Part shown: piece by piece, positions 42,784 to 51,988 of the stretch
Position numbering within the stretch: position 1 is the first letter of the stretch
Layout: every line of letters starts with the position of its first letter
NCBI GenBank assembly: GCA_016185345.1
Contig: JACPNS010000008.1
Span: 57,966 to 121,965 of the forward strand
Direction of reading: 5' to 3'
DNA: 64,000 nt
Source: Solirubrobacterales bacterium
GTDB taxonomy: Bacteria > Actinomycetota > Thermoleophilia > Solirubrobacterales > JACPNS01
Translations under genes and position numbers: made by a program
The notes under the pieces: model-generated
The model's input: only the letters and a program-made list of their open reading frames with translations
Databases searched by the model: none
Told to the model about the DNA's origin: nothing

Positions 42784-45678
42784 TTAGTGACGGATCGAAG
42801 CGGTTAGATTGCTGCTGCTGACCGTCGGGAGCACGCTCAGGACCGAGCTCGACTTCAAACTCAACTGGATCGTGTGACCGGCGGCCGCCGAGAGCGTCAG
42901 GTTGGTCTTCGTTGCGTCGAGATTCGTGCGAAAGATCCCGAAGAGATCGAACAACACGGTCGCGCTGTCGCTGGCGACGGGGCTGCCATCGACGATGATG
43001 CTCATCGTGTATGTGCTGCCGAAGCCGACGGTGCTCGCGAGGCCGTTGATCTGAGCTGCGAGGTCAACCGTGTAGTTGCCGGTGAGGCCGTTCGGGTTGG
43101 CCGGGATGTCGATCGTCAGCGTAGTGTCCGGGCAACCGAGCAGCGAGTTCAGGCTGGCGTTGCCGGTGCAGAGGATGCCCCACTGGAACCCGCCGGTCTT
43201 GGACATAGTGACCGGGTCCTTGAAAACGCCGAAGGGCTTGACGACCGGAGCCGTCGCGTTGCCTGCTGCGTCGGTGCCGATGCAGGTGAAGGTGTGGCTG
43301 CCGTTGCTGAGCACCGCCGTGGTGTACGGCGAAGTAACTGATGCGTAGGAGCCAGCGTCGACCTTGCACTGGAATGTCGTGCCGGCTTCGTTGGAACTGA
43401 ACGTGAAGTCGTGCTTGCCGTCCCAGCGCGGTGCGCCGTCGGTGATCGTGATCGTTGGGACAGTCGTGTCGACCGTGATCGACTTGGTGACTTCGGCCGT
43501 CGCGTTGCCGGCAGTGTCGATTGCGCGGCATGTGACGGTGTGAGCACCTTCGCTCAGAACCGCAGTGGTGAATGGGCCGACGACCGTGACCCAGGCGCCG
43601 CCGTCGACCTTGCACTGAAGGTTTCCGCCGCTTCCGCCGCCCAACGTGTAGGTCGGAGTATTGTCGTTGATCAGACCGCTCGGACCGGTGACCGTGACTG
43701 CACTCGGCGCCGTCGTGTCAATCACAACCGAGTAGGCGTTGTCCGGGCCCTTGACTCCTGTGGCAGAGACGTAGCGGCAGGTGATGGTGTGCGAGCCGTC
43801 GGCGAGCGCCGCCAGCGTCCACGGTGATGTGACCGTGGTGAAAGAGCCATTGTCGACCTTGCACTCGATATAGCCGCCAGTGGCAGAGGTAATGAGAGTG
43901 AAGGTCGGCGTGTTGTCGTTGGTGTTTGACGGGCCGGTTATCGTGACCGTGCCCGGAGCGGCAGAGTTGATCGTGACGTTGGCCGAGGAGTTCGGACCGA
44001 CGTTGCCAGCTGTATCGACGCGGCGGCAGGTCACTGAGTGCACGCCATCGGTGAGGGCGGCCGTCGTGTAGGTCGAGCCGGTTGCGGCAAACGTTCCGCT
44101 GTCGGTCTTGCACTCGTAGGTGTCGCCCTGGAGCGCACCGCTGAGGTTGAATGACGGCGTCGTGTCGCTGGTCGCGCTGCTCGGACCGCTGATCGTGACT
44201 GCGCCCGGCGGCGTCGTGTCGACAACGAGCGTGAACTCGGCGACCGGGCTCAAGTTTCCAGCGTCGTCCTGCTGGCGGCACTGGATCAAGTGGGTGCCGT
44301 CCCCAAGAGCTTCGGTGGTCAGCGGGCTGGAGATGTTCCAGGCCTGAAGACCGTCGACGGCGCAGCCGAGGCTTCCGCCGGGCTCTGACCTAGTGACCGT
44401 GAAGGTCGGCGTGTTGTCTTTGCTCGGGCTGGCCGGACCGCTGAGCGCGGGCGCGCCAGGCGAAGTGCGATCGATCGTCAGCGTGTACGTCGTCTCGGGG
44501 CCAACGTTGCCGGCGCCGTCGACGTAACGGCAGGTGATCGTGTAGGTGCCCTCGGGGAGGACCGGGAGGACCCAGTTCGCATCCACTGTGGTGAAGTTCA
44601 CGAACGGTCCGTTGTAGCCGCCGCCGGAGATCTTGCACTCGGTGAAGCCGCCGCTCTCGCCCGCAGGCGGGGTGACGTCAACCGTCGGCGTCTCGCCGTT
44701 GCTTGAACCGTTGTTGCTCCCCGGGACCGTGATGGTCGGGCCGCTGGTCGGGGCCGTCGAGTCGACCGTGACCGTGACGGTCGTCGGGTCGCCCGCGTTG
44801 CCGGCGCCGTCGACGTAACGGCAGGTGATCGTGTGCGAGCCATCGGAAAGCGTCGGCGTGGTCCAGGTCGAAGTGACCGTGACGTACGCGCCGTCGTCGA
44901 TCTTGCACTCGATGCGACCGTCGGTCTCGCCGGCCGGCGGCGTGATCAGGAAGGTCGGCGTGTTGTCGTTCGTGGTGCTCGGGCCGGTGATCGTCACGAC
45001 GCCGGGAGCGGTCGTGTCGGCGCCGTTGCTGCCGTTGCCGCCGTTGCCGGATCCGCCGTTGCCGCCGTTGCCGCCGTTCCCGTTCTTGTCACATGCCTTC
45101 GTGAAGGTGGCGTTCCCGGCCTTGATCTGATTCCCGAGATTCTTCAGGCGCTTGCGCAGAACCTTCTTGCGGTTCTTGGCTTTCTTCGAGTTGCCCTTGA
45201 CCTTGCGCAGCTGCATCTTGCGCTCGTACTGAAGGTTGATCAGTGAGTCGAGCTTGGAGAAAGTGATTGAGCACTCAGCACTGAGTGCCGAGGTGGTGCC
45301 AACGCCCTGGCACAGAGTCTTCAGTGAAGCGCGCGCCGAGTTGACCTTCTTGTCGGCCTTCTTGACCGACTTCTTGGCGGCCTTCCTGGCCTTTGACGTC
45401 GTGGCGGTCTTCAGCCTGTAGCGCGGCACGGCGCGTGCGGCGAGCGCTGCGTTGACTGCTGTGACTGCCTGACCGCAGTTCTGCGGCGCTTTGACCATCG
45501 CGGTCTTCTTCTTGGCTTTGGCTGCTTCAGCAGAGGCCGCACTTGCCGTGTCGCTGAATGCGGCGATCTGCAGAAGGGCAGCGGCGGCCAACACCAGGGC
45601 GGCAATTGAGATCTTTGAAATCGTAAGAATCGTGCGGCTCCCGGCGGCACGGTACTTGAATACGAAATTCACTTGCAA
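42784..45678 (-). CDS. Large secreted protein with seven Ig-like repeats
   Basis: About 964 residues. N-terminus: basic leader and hydrophobic segment (ISIAALVLAAAALLQIAAF, ~23-42) with AxA-like cleavage near TASAA. A Lys/Ala-rich helical region (~50-200) follows with four Cys and long basic stretches. Then comes a Gly/Asn linker (GGNGGNGGSGNGGNGSN) and seven repeats of ~85-90 residues. Each repeat opens with a TITGPS/TNDNTPTF-type strand and has a Cys in CKVD/ECK and a second in ITCRYVD, suggesting one disulfide per repeat. The C-terminal ~130 residues form a distinct domain ending SIRH. No LPXTG or TM anchor is seen. The start is TTG 45678 or GTG 45672 behind AAAGGA. Likely a cell-surface or matrix structural protein. 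Confidence 0.88.
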   Translation of the reverse strand: MQVNFVFKYRAAGSRTILTISKISIAALVLAAAALLQIAAFSDTASAASAEAAKAKKKTAMVKAPQNCGQAVTAVNAALAARAVPRYRLKTATTSKARKAAKKSVKKADKKVNSARASLKTLCQGVGTTSALSAECSITFSKLDSLINLQYERKMQLRKVKGNSKKAKNRKKVLRKRLKNLGNQIKAGNATFTKACDKNGNGGNGGNGGSGNGGNGSNGADTTAPGVVTITGPSTTNDNTPTFLITPPAGETDGRIECKIDDGAYVTVTSTWTTPTLSDGSHTITCRYVDGAGNAGDPTTVTVTVDSTAPTSGPTITVPGSNNGSSNGETPTVDVTPPAGESGGFTECKISGGGYNGPFVNFTTVDANWVLPVLPEGTYTITCRYVDGAGNVGPETTYTLTIDRTSPGAPALSGPASPSKDNTPTFTVTRSEPGGSLGCAVDGLQAWNISSPLTTEALGDGTHLIQCRQQDDAGNLSPVAEFTLVVDTTPPGAVTISGPSSATSDTTPSFNLSGALQGDTYECKTDSGTFAATGSTYTTAALTDGVHSVTCRRVDTAGNVGPNSSANVTINSAAPGTVTITGPSNTNDNTPTFTLITSATGGYIECKVDNGSFTTVTSPWTLAALADGSHTITCRYVSATGVKGPDNAYSVVIDTTAPSAVTVTGPSGLINDNTPTYTLGGGSGGNLQCKVDGGAWVTVVGPFTTAVLSEGAHTVTCRAIDTAGNATAEVTKSITVDTTVPTITITDGAPRWDGKHDFTFSSNEAGTTFQCKVDAGSYASVTSPYTTAVLSNGSHTFTCIGTDAAGNATAPVVKPFGVFKDPVTMSKTGGFQWGILCTGNASLNSLLGCPDTTLTIDIPANPNGLTGNYTVDLAAQINGLASTVGFGSTYTMSIIVDGSPVASDSATVLFDLFGIFRTNLDATKTNLTLSAAAGHTIQLSLKSSSVLSVLPTVSSSNLTASIRH

Positions 45679-45736
45679 ACCAATCCTTTGATTTCCTGAG
45701 TTTTGTCGCCGGGCTCAGAGGGGCGTTCCCGGCCAT

Positions 45737-45761
45737 AAAAAAAGCGAGCGTCAACGCTCGC
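45737..45761 (-). terminator. Intrinsic terminator between the two Ig-repeat genes
   Basis: On the minus strand GCGAGCG-TTGA-CGCTCGC is followed directly by TTTTTTT, a textbook Rho-independent terminator. It is about 100 nt after the stop of the upstream gene (45860) and about 60 nt before the start of the downstream gene, so it may also act as an attenuator. Confidence 0.92.
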
Positions 45762-45764
45762 AGC

Positions 45765-45806
45765 GGTCGCGCAACGCCTGAAACATCCTGTTTCTGGACG
45801 GCGACC
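45765..45806 (-). other. Foldable leader segment next to the terminator
   Basis: Stem GAAAC/GTTTC (45780-45784 with 45790-45794) is extended by CGCC (45775-45778) with GGCG (45800-45803). A competing outer stem GGTCGC (45765-45770) with GCGACC (45801-45806) uses the same bases. Mutually exclusive pairings next to a terminator resemble an attenuator or riboswitch. No known class is recognised. Confidence 0.4.
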
Positions 45807-45859
45807 AATCTCAATCTATGAATTCTGCGCCGTTTGTCAAGCCCTGCGCGAGAACATAT

Positions 45860-48823
45860 TCAGCGCGCAACAAAGGCCCCGCGGCCGCTGCTCTGCCTTC
45901 CACCGGCGCCGATGGCGTCGAACGTGAATTTGTAGCCGCCAGCGGCAAGCTTCGCGCTGCCGAGCAGCTTGATCCTGACCTTCTGCTTGCCCGCGCCGAC
46001 GGCGAAGAGCTGATCAGCGACCGGGGCCGCAACTCCCGCGCGGTACACCTTGATCGCAATCAACCCGGCGCGCTTTGCCGTGGAACTGAGCGAGAAACTG
46101 CGTGCGCCGGCCGCGGCACTCATGGCCGTGAACTTCGCGCCCGCCGAGGACCCTCCGACCACCGGGCATCTGGTGTCGAGCGTGCTCTGTGCGCCAGAGG
46201 CGCGACGCAGACCAGTGCTGTTTGCGATCAGTGAGAGTCGCGCGGTGCCGTATTCGCGTTTGACGCTGTAGTAGCGAACTGCGAGCTCGACCTTGGTTCC
46301 GTTCGCAGGAGCGCGCTTGAGCTTCACGGTCAACTTCGTGGTTCCGGATTTGATCGCGAACGGGGCTGAGGCCAGGTTCGTCGCTCCCGCAAAAGCGTCA
46401 ACCCGGGCTACCGCCGCGGTGCCGGAGTTGAGTGAGAGTTTCATTTCGCGGCCAGCTCCCGTCGCGGTGACGACCCTCAGACGCCCACTGGTCAGACCAT
46501 CGGCGCCAAGCACCTTGCAGGCCTTCGCGGGCGGAGGGGTTGGCTCTCGATAAGTCTCTGCCGGTGGCAGTGTCGGCTGCGTCGGCGGGGTCGTGACAGG
46601 CACAACGTTGAAAACGAGAACCTGGTCGCCGGAATTTCCGGCCGTATCTGTGAAGCGAATCGTCAGTGCGTGAATCCCGACAGTCGCAGCAGGCTTGAAC
46701 TGTCCGCTGCAGTCGACAAACGGTCCGTTGTCAAGCTTGCAGCGGGCCGCCGCGCCCGGATCGTCGCTGGCGATCGCGAAGGAAGGCACGCCATCGCTTC
46801 CGGCCGAGCCCGCAACCTGCGAGCTCTGTCCCACCGGCGCCGTGCGATCAATCGTGAACGTGACTGACTTTGGTGGCGTTTCAATATTCTCCACGGCGTC
46901 TTTGGCGCGAACGCTCATAGTGTGTGTCGCCTCGCTGAGCGCCGGAGTCTCTAACGGGCTGGCGCAAGGCACGAACGCAGCCGAGTCGAGGCTGCAGCTG
47001 AACACCGCCTGCGGATCGTCGGCGTCAAAGGCGATCGTGACCGTGCTCGCACTTGTCGGCGCGGTGGGGGCGCTCCGGATGGTTGTGATCGGGGCGACGC
47101 TGTCGACGTTGAGCGTCTGAGTTGCGCCGAACGGGCCAACGTTGCCGGCCTGATCGATCGTACGAGCCTTGATCGCAAGTGATCCTTGGGCGAGTGCGCT
47201 CCCGGGGGTCAGTGCCCAAGCCCCGGTGCTCGGATTCGCCGGAGCCGTGCCGAGCGAAGTTGCCCCAACGAAAAACTCAACCGACGCGCCGGCCTCGGCG
47301 AAGCCACTGAAAGTCGGGCGGGCGGTCGTCACGGTCGCGCCGTCAGCGGGTCTGCCGATCACAGGCGCGAGCGGTGGCTCGAGGTCGATCGTCCAGGTGA
47401 TGACCGCGCTGTCCTCTCCGACATTCCCCGCGCGGTCCGTGGCGCGTGCCTTGAAGCTGTGTGTCGCGGCGCCCAGCCCGCTGTAGCTCGACTCAGCAGC
47501 GCACGGCAGCCAGCCGCTGGCATCGAGCGCGCACTCAAGGTCGACGTCTGGCTCGCTGGCTGAGAGCGTGAACGCCGCGTTGGTCTGGTTGGTACGAGCG
47601 GGCGGTTGAGCACTCACAGCCACCGTCGGTGCCGTACGGTCAATGCGCACGTTGGCGACGTTTGAGATCACGCTGCGATTGCCGAAATCGTCGATCTCCT
47701 TGGCCGCAAACGCATACTCGCCCTCGGCCAGTGCGCTGAATGTGTGCGACCAGCTGCCGTCATTTCCTGCGGTTTGAGCGGCCACTTCGTTGGACCCGAT
47801 CAGGACTCTGATCGACGCATCCGGGGCTGCCGTTCCGTAGATGGTGATGCTCGTAGCCGCGGTCGCGAACCCATCGAGCGGGTCGGTCAGGGTCGGGGCA
47901 TCCGGAGCCGTGGCGTCGAGTTCGAAGGATCGCTGGATCGACGGGCTCTCATTGCCCGCGCCGTCGCGTGCGATCACGTCGATCTGATGCGGCCCATCGA
48001 GAAGCTGAATCGTCGAGACGCAGTTCCATGCGCCGGCCGGATCAGTCGACGTCGAGCAGAGCCGCGTTGCGCCTTCGTAGACGGAAATCGTCGCCTGTCC
48101 TTCGGCTGTGCCGGAGAACATCGGCGTTCGCGTGTTGACCTTTGCCGCGGCAGCTGGATTGACGACGACCGGCGCGGCCGGTGCCTGCGTGTCGATCTTC
48201 AGGCTGCGCAGTGACGTGTAGTCGCTGCGGTTGCCGGCTGCGTCCACGGCTCGAACCCGCCAGAGGTGAGTTCCGTCGGTCAGTCCAACCCCGGGAGTGA
48301 ACGCCCATCTGCCGTCGACGCCCGCCTGTGGGTTACCGATCTGCGTGCTGCCATCAAACACCGGTACATGGGCAAAGGGCTCGGCCGTTCCGCTGAAGGT
48401 CGGCGCTGCGTTGTTGGTCAGGAGATTGTCGGGCGGCGTCGACACGGTCGGCACTGCGGGCTTCTCAGTGTCGATCGTCCAGCTGTAGACCGCCGGCACT
48501 CCGGTGCTGTTGTCGAGTCCAATCGCGCGCACGCTGAAGGTGTGCGATCCGACTGTCAGTCCCGACAGAGTCACCGGCGAGACGCAGTCGTCAAAGGGAG
48601 TGGTGTCAAGCTTGCATTGGAGCCTCAGCGCCGGGCCGTCTGCGTCGAAGCTGAACGTGCCTGTCTGCGCGTTCAGTGGCGGCACGCTGCCGATCGTGAC
48701 ATCAGGTGCCGCTGCCGAGGCCGCGCCCGCGCTGACGAGCAGGCAGACGCAGGCAGCGAGCGCGGCAACTGGTACGCGCGCAGGCAGCCGCGGGTTCGCG
48801 TGCTGAGCTGATCGACTTTTCAT
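45860..48823 (-). CDS. Large secreted protein with multiple Ig-like domains
   Basis: About 987 residues from the ATG at 48823 (a frame-compatible start at 48844 is possible). Clear signal peptide: MKSRSAQ... then PVAALAACVCLLVSAGAASAAA with AxA cleavage. It is followed by about eight Ig-like/fibronectin-like modules separated by linkers of the type IDTxAPxxP. Some have the FSCSLDxAxFxPCxSP and HTxSVRAxD pattern with paired Cys, others the Big_6-like TFSGTAEPxAxVxVF pattern. A proline-rich linker (TTPPTQPTLPPAETYREPTPPP) precedes a C-terminal ~200-residue domain rich in basic residues and beta strands. No sorting motif. Probably cell-surface or extracellular. The two unlike tandem Ig genes are separated by a terminator. 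Confidence 0.88.
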   Translation of the reverse strand: MKSRSAQHANPRLPARVPVAALAACVCLLVSAGAASAAAPDVTIGSVPPLNAQTGTFSFDADGPALRLQCKLDTTPFDDCVSPVTLSGLTVGSHTFSVRAIGLDNSTGVPAVYSWTIDTEKPAVPTVSTPPDNLLTNNAAPTFSGTAEPFAHVPVFDGSTQIGNPQAGVDGRWAFTPGVGLTDGTHLWRVRAVDAAGNRSDYTSLRSLKIDTQAPAAPVVVNPAAAAKVNTRTPMFSGTAEGQATISVYEGATRLCSTSTDPAGAWNCVSTIQLLDGPHQIDVIARDGAGNESPSIQRSFELDATAPDAPTLTDPLDGFATAATSITIYGTAAPDASIRVLIGSNEVAAQTAGNDGSWSHTFSALAEGEYAFAAKEIDDFGNRSVISNVANVRIDRTAPTVAVSAQPPARTNQTNAAFTLSASEPDVDLECALDASGWLPCAAESSYSGLGAATHSFKARATDRAGNVGEDSAVITWTIDLEPPLAPVIGRPADGATVTTARPTFSGFAEAGASVEFFVGATSLGTAPANPSTGAWALTPGSALAQGSLAIKARTIDQAGNVGPFGATQTLNVDSVAPITTIRSAPTAPTSASTVTIAFDADDPQAVFSCSLDSAAFVPCASPLETPALSEATHTMSVRAKDAVENIETPPKSVTFTIDRTAPVGQSSQVAGSAGSDGVPSFAIASDDPGAAARCKLDNGPFVDCSGQFKPAATVGIHALTIRFTDTAGNSGDQVLVFNVVPVTTPPTQPTLPPAETYREPTPPPAKACKVLGADGLTSGRLRVVTATGAGREMKLSLNSGTAAVARVDAFAGATNLASAPFAIKSGTTKLTVKLKRAPANGTKVELAVRYYSVKREYGTARLSLIANSTGLRRASGAQSTLDTRCPVVGGSSAGAKFTAMSAAAGARSFSLSSTAKRAGLIAIKVYRAGVAAPVADQLFAVGAGKQKVRIKLLGSAKLAAGGYKFTFDAIGAGGRQSSGRGAFVAR

Positions 48824-48964
48824 TTTCTTTTGCGGGCTGCACACGGCAACCCAGGTGAATTCACACTTCCATATGAGTGTCGGCGCATCAATGCCTACCG
48901 CTTAGTCACCAAACGGACGCTCGATACATGAAGCACCGTACGCCCAGCGGCGGAGCAGATTTAC

Positions 48965-49543
48965 CTAAGGAAGCAGGCGCGCCAGCGTCTTGCGCGCGCG
49001 ATCGAACACAGCGGCGTCGCCGAAGAGCTGGTACGAGGAGTTCGCGCCCTGGCAGATCGAGTAGAGCTCGAACGTGAGTTGCTCTGGATCTTCCACGCCG
49101 GCGGCGGTCGCCTGCTCGCGCAGAACGTCGAGCCAGACACCGAGTTTTTCCTGAATCATGTCGCGGACCGGGCCGGGGCGGTTGTCAAATTCTGCCGACA
49201 CCGAGCCCCAGAAGCAGCCGCCTTCGAAGGTTGCCTGCTCAAGGTAGTCAACGAAGTTCTCAGCCAGGCGGGCGAGACGCGCGGCGCCTGCGGTTTCGTC
49301 ACGCGCAGGGCGGATCACTGTGCGACCGAAGATTTCGGCGCCCGCGTCGATCGTCGCCAGCTGCAGCTCTTCCTTGGAGCCAAAGTGGCCAAACAGACCG
49401 CTCTTGCTCATGCCGAGGTCCGCCGCAAGGCGCCCGATCGTCAGCGATTCGAGCCCCTCGGCCGCGGCGATCTGCACCGAATGCTCGAGGATTCGATCGC
49501 GCGTGCTCGGCTGTTCGGGACGGGTGTCTGTGGACGTCGCCAT
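48965..49543 (-). CDS. TetR-family transcriptional regulator
   Basis: 192 residues from the ATG at 49543 (in-frame starts at 49552 and 49555 also possible). The HTH is ESLTIGRLAADLGMSKSGLFGHFGSKEELQLATI, a typical TetR DNA-binding domain. The C-terminal domain has FEGGCFWGSVSAEFDNRPGPVRD, which resembles the TetR_C domains of regulators such as YxaF-like proteins. A 12-bp palindrome lies about 30 bp upstream. Target unknown; the upstream DUF4389 gene is on the same strand. Confidence 0.92.
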   Translation of the reverse strand: MATSTDTRPEQPSTRDRILEHSVQIAAAEGLESLTIGRLAADLGMSKSGLFGHFGSKEELQLATIDAGAEIFGRTVIRPARDETAGAARLARLAENFVDYLEQATFEGGCFWGSVSAEFDNRPGPVRDMIQEKLGVWLDVLREQATAAGVEDPEQLTFELYSICQGANSSYQLFGDAAVFDRARKTLARLLP

Positions 49544-49570
49544 CGCGCCCATCATACGCGATTTGCGCGT

Positions 49571-49582
49571 ACGAACGTTCGT
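49571..49582. promoter_or_regulatory. 12-bp perfect palindrome upstream of tetR
   Basis: ACGAACGTTCGT lies between the DUF4389 stop and the tetR start. Such GAAC/GTTC palindromes are common TetR-type operators, so autoregulation is likely. Confidence 0.6.
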
Positions 49583-49593
49583 CCCGGAGCCTT

Positions 49594-50334
49594 CTATTTG
49601 CTGAGCGAGAACGGCGGATACTGGTCTGTCACGAGCAGCGAGACGTACCCCGCAACGCGCGTGTTCCAGCGGATCACGCCCTCCACGAACTCACAAATAT
49701 CCCGTGGATACCGACCCGTGAAGAGGATCGCGAACCAGGCGAAGATCGTCGCAAATAGTACGCCGATCCAGAGGAAGAAGAGCACGATGTAGTGGGGGAT
49801 CGCGAGCAGCCACTTGATCAGCGGCATGTAACGATTGAGCTCGCCCGTCACGTTCGGATACTCGAGCGTGAGGTCCACCCCCTGCGGTTCATCGGTCGAG
49901 GGATAGCGGTCCTCGATCAGCAGGAAGTAGGCGGCGACGCGAAGCAGGAACGCAGTCATCTGCTTGTTGAAGTCGAACCACCAGCGCGGGTACTTCTCAC
50001 GGAAGATGATCATCAATGCAGTCGGGAACGTGATGGTCGCGCCGGCCGCGCCGACCGCTGCTCCAGAGTCCGAGTAGGTCCCGGACGAGCCCGAGAGCAG
50101 CGCGACGATGATCCCGATCGGGATGATCGTGAAGACACGGAAGAAGGTCGTGGTGCGGTTGAGCTCGCGGTCCTGGTACTCGATCGAAACATCAACCGGA
50201 TACGGCTCGGGACCGGTGCTGATCATGCCGCTCGGCGGCTCAGTTGGCGGCGGAGGTGGCGGAGGCGGCTCGCCCGGCGGGGGCGGAGGGGGCGGAATCG
50301 TTCCTGCTGGAGGAGGCGGCGGCGTCTCGTTCAT
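49594..50334 (-). CDS. DUF4389-domain membrane protein with proline-rich N-terminus
   Basis: 246 residues. Residues 1-38 are almost pure Pro/Gly/Thr tracts (PPPPP repeats), likely a cytosolic flexible or protein-interaction tail. Then come DUF4389 modules with TM pairs near FRVFTIIPIGIIVALL and LLAIPHYIVLFFLWIGVLFATIFAWFAILFTGRYPR. GRYPRDICEFVEGVIRWNTRVAGYVSLLVTDQYPPFSL is the diagnostic C-terminal motif. Found in actinobacteria; function unknown. Confidence 0.88.
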   Translation of the reverse strand: MNETPPPPPAGTIPPPPPPPGEPPPPPPPPTEPPSGMISTGPEPYPVDVSIEYQDRELNRTTTFFRVFTIIPIGIIVALLSGSSGTYSDSGAAVGAAGATITFPTALMIIFREKYPRWWFDFNKQMTAFLLRVAAYFLLIEDRYPSTDEPQGVDLTLEYPNVTGELNRYMPLIKWLLAIPHYIVLFFLWIGVLFATIFAWFAILFTGRYPRDICEFVEGVIRWNTRVAGYVSLLVTDQYPPFSLSK

Positions 50335-50379
50335 GCCCAGAGTTGTACCACCGCGCCTGGCAGGCCGGGATTTCTGTCG

Positions 50380-51900
50380 CTAGACGGCGGCGGGCTCGGC
50401 AGACGACTCGGCAGCTGTTGCCGGTTCGCCACTGGCGCGAAGCGTGACCTGCGACGGGTCGAACTCACGGCAGAGCTTGCGAAAGCGAAAGGTGAAGTCC
50501 GGCCAGAGCGTGGTGTTTCGCCCGCTCGCATCGAGGTACCAGCTTTCGCAGCCGCCCGAGGTCCAGATCGTCCCCTGTGAGCGCTTCACTATGTCGTCCT
50601 CGAATGCCTCGACCGTTTCTTCGTTCACCTCGACTTCCGCGGCGCCGGTTTTCTCGACGTGATCGAGCACGCTGATGATGTATTCAACATTCGACTCGAT
50701 CATGTAGACCATCGAACTGTGGCCGAGGCCGGTGTTCGGTCCGATGATCAGGAAGGTGTTGGGGAAGTTCGGGACCAGCGTGCCGAGGTATGAGCGCATG
50801 CCGGTCGGCTTCCAGGTTTCAGTCAGCGAGCGTCCGTCACGGCCGAAAAGGTTGTTCCAGTCGGGATTGTCGGTCACGTGGAATCCCGTGCCCCAGATGA
50901 TCGCGTCGACCTCGCGCTCGGTGCCGTCGCTGGCGATGATCGAGTTCTCGCGAACCTCGGCCACGCCGTGTGTGATCAACTCAACGTTGTCCTTGGCGAG
51001 CGCCGGGTAATAGTTGTTGGCCATCAGCACGCGCTTGCACCCGATGTCGAAGGTCGGCGTGACCTTCTTGCGCAAAGTTTTGTCCTTGATGTGCCGTCGG
51101 ATGTTTGCTTCAGCGGCGAGCGTGAAAAGCTTCATCAGCTTTGGTTGCTTGACGAATCCGATGACGCGCATTTCGAGGAAGGAGTAGACCGAGCCGCGCA
51201 CGAGCTTCTGCGTGAACGGCACGTAGCGGAAAAGCTTGTGTTCGAACGCGGTCAGGCTTCGCTCTGAGCGGGGGAGGATCCACGGCGGCGTGCGTTGGTA
51301 GAGGTGCAACTCGGCCACCTCAGGCTGAATCTGGGGAACGAACTGGATGGCCGATGCGCCGGTGCCGACCACCGCCACGCGTTTCCCTTTCAGGTCGTAC
51401 TCGTGATCCCATTGCTGTGAATGAAAGGCCGCGCCCTGAAAATTCTCGATGCCCGGAAGCGAGGGAATCTGGGGGACGGAGAGGAAGCCCATCGCTCCGA
51501 TCATAAAATCAGCCGTGAAGGGACCGGACTCTGACTCCCCGCGCCAGAGCTGCGCTTCGCCATCCCACCCCGCGTTCAGGACCGCGTCGTTGAAGCGGAT
51601 GTGCTTGAGCAGATCGAGCTTCTTGGCCGTCGCGCGGATGTAGTTGTTGATCTCCCAGCCACCCGAGTAGCTGCGGCTCCAGTCGGGATTGAGCGCGAAC
51701 GAGAAGGAGTAGAGGTTCGACGGAACGTCGCAGGCAATACCGGGGTAGGTGTTGTCGCGCCAGGTCCCGCCGACGTCATTGCCCTTTTCGAAGATCACGA
51801 AGTCGTTGCGTCCGGACCTCTTCAGGTAACGGCCCATGGCGATGCCAGAAAAGCCGGAGCCGACGATGACGATGTGGTGATGTCTCGGAGATCGATTCAC
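50380..51900 (-). CDS. Flavin-containing monooxygenase, Baeyer-Villiger type
   Basis: 506 residues. FAD motif GSGFSG (14-19) is followed by NDVGGTWRDNTYPGIACDVPS, the type I BVMO signature. The BVMO fingerprint FxGxxxHxxxW appears as FQGAAFHSQQW, then the NADPH motif VVGTGASAIQFVPQI. The C-terminal half has GTGFHVTDNP. It oxidises ketones to esters or heteroatoms using NADPH and O2. The start is GTG at 51900, directly before the first strand; no better start lies upstream. It is divergent from the sigma-factor gene with about 90 bp between. Could act on ketones from sub-terminal alkane oxidation; that is inference. Confidence 0.92.
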   Translation of the reverse strand: MNRSPRHHHIVIVGSGFSGIAMGRYLKRSGRNDFVIFEKGNDVGGTWRDNTYPGIACDVPSNLYSFSFALNPDWSRSYSGGWEINNYIRATAKKLDLLKHIRFNDAVLNAGWDGEAQLWRGESESGPFTADFMIGAMGFLSVPQIPSLPGIENFQGAAFHSQQWDHEYDLKGKRVAVVGTGASAIQFVPQIQPEVAELHLYQRTPPWILPRSERSLTAFEHKLFRYVPFTQKLVRGSVYSFLEMRVIGFVKQPKLMKLFTLAAEANIRRHIKDKTLRKKVTPTFDIGCKRVLMANNYYPALAKDNVELITHGVAEVRENSIIASDGTEREVDAIIWGTGFHVTDNPDWNNLFGRDGRSLTETWKPTGMRSYLGTLVPNFPNTFLIIGPNTGLGHSSMVYMIESNVEYIISVLDHVEKTGAAEVEVNEETVEAFEDDIVKRSQGTIWTSGGCESWYLDASGRNTTLWPDFTFRFRKLCREFDPSQVTLRASGEPATAAESSAEPAAV

Positions 51901-51988
51901 GATTGCACGATTTGATGTTACATAGAGAATGCATCCGTTGGGTATGTAGTGATCCGGAGAACTGCCGCGCGCGTAGAAACAGACGACG

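Noticed and set aside
45765..45806. Cyclic di-GMP or fluoride riboswitch upstream of the Ig-repeat gene
   Set aside because: The conserved core bases of these riboswitch classes are not present; only generic hairpins are seen.
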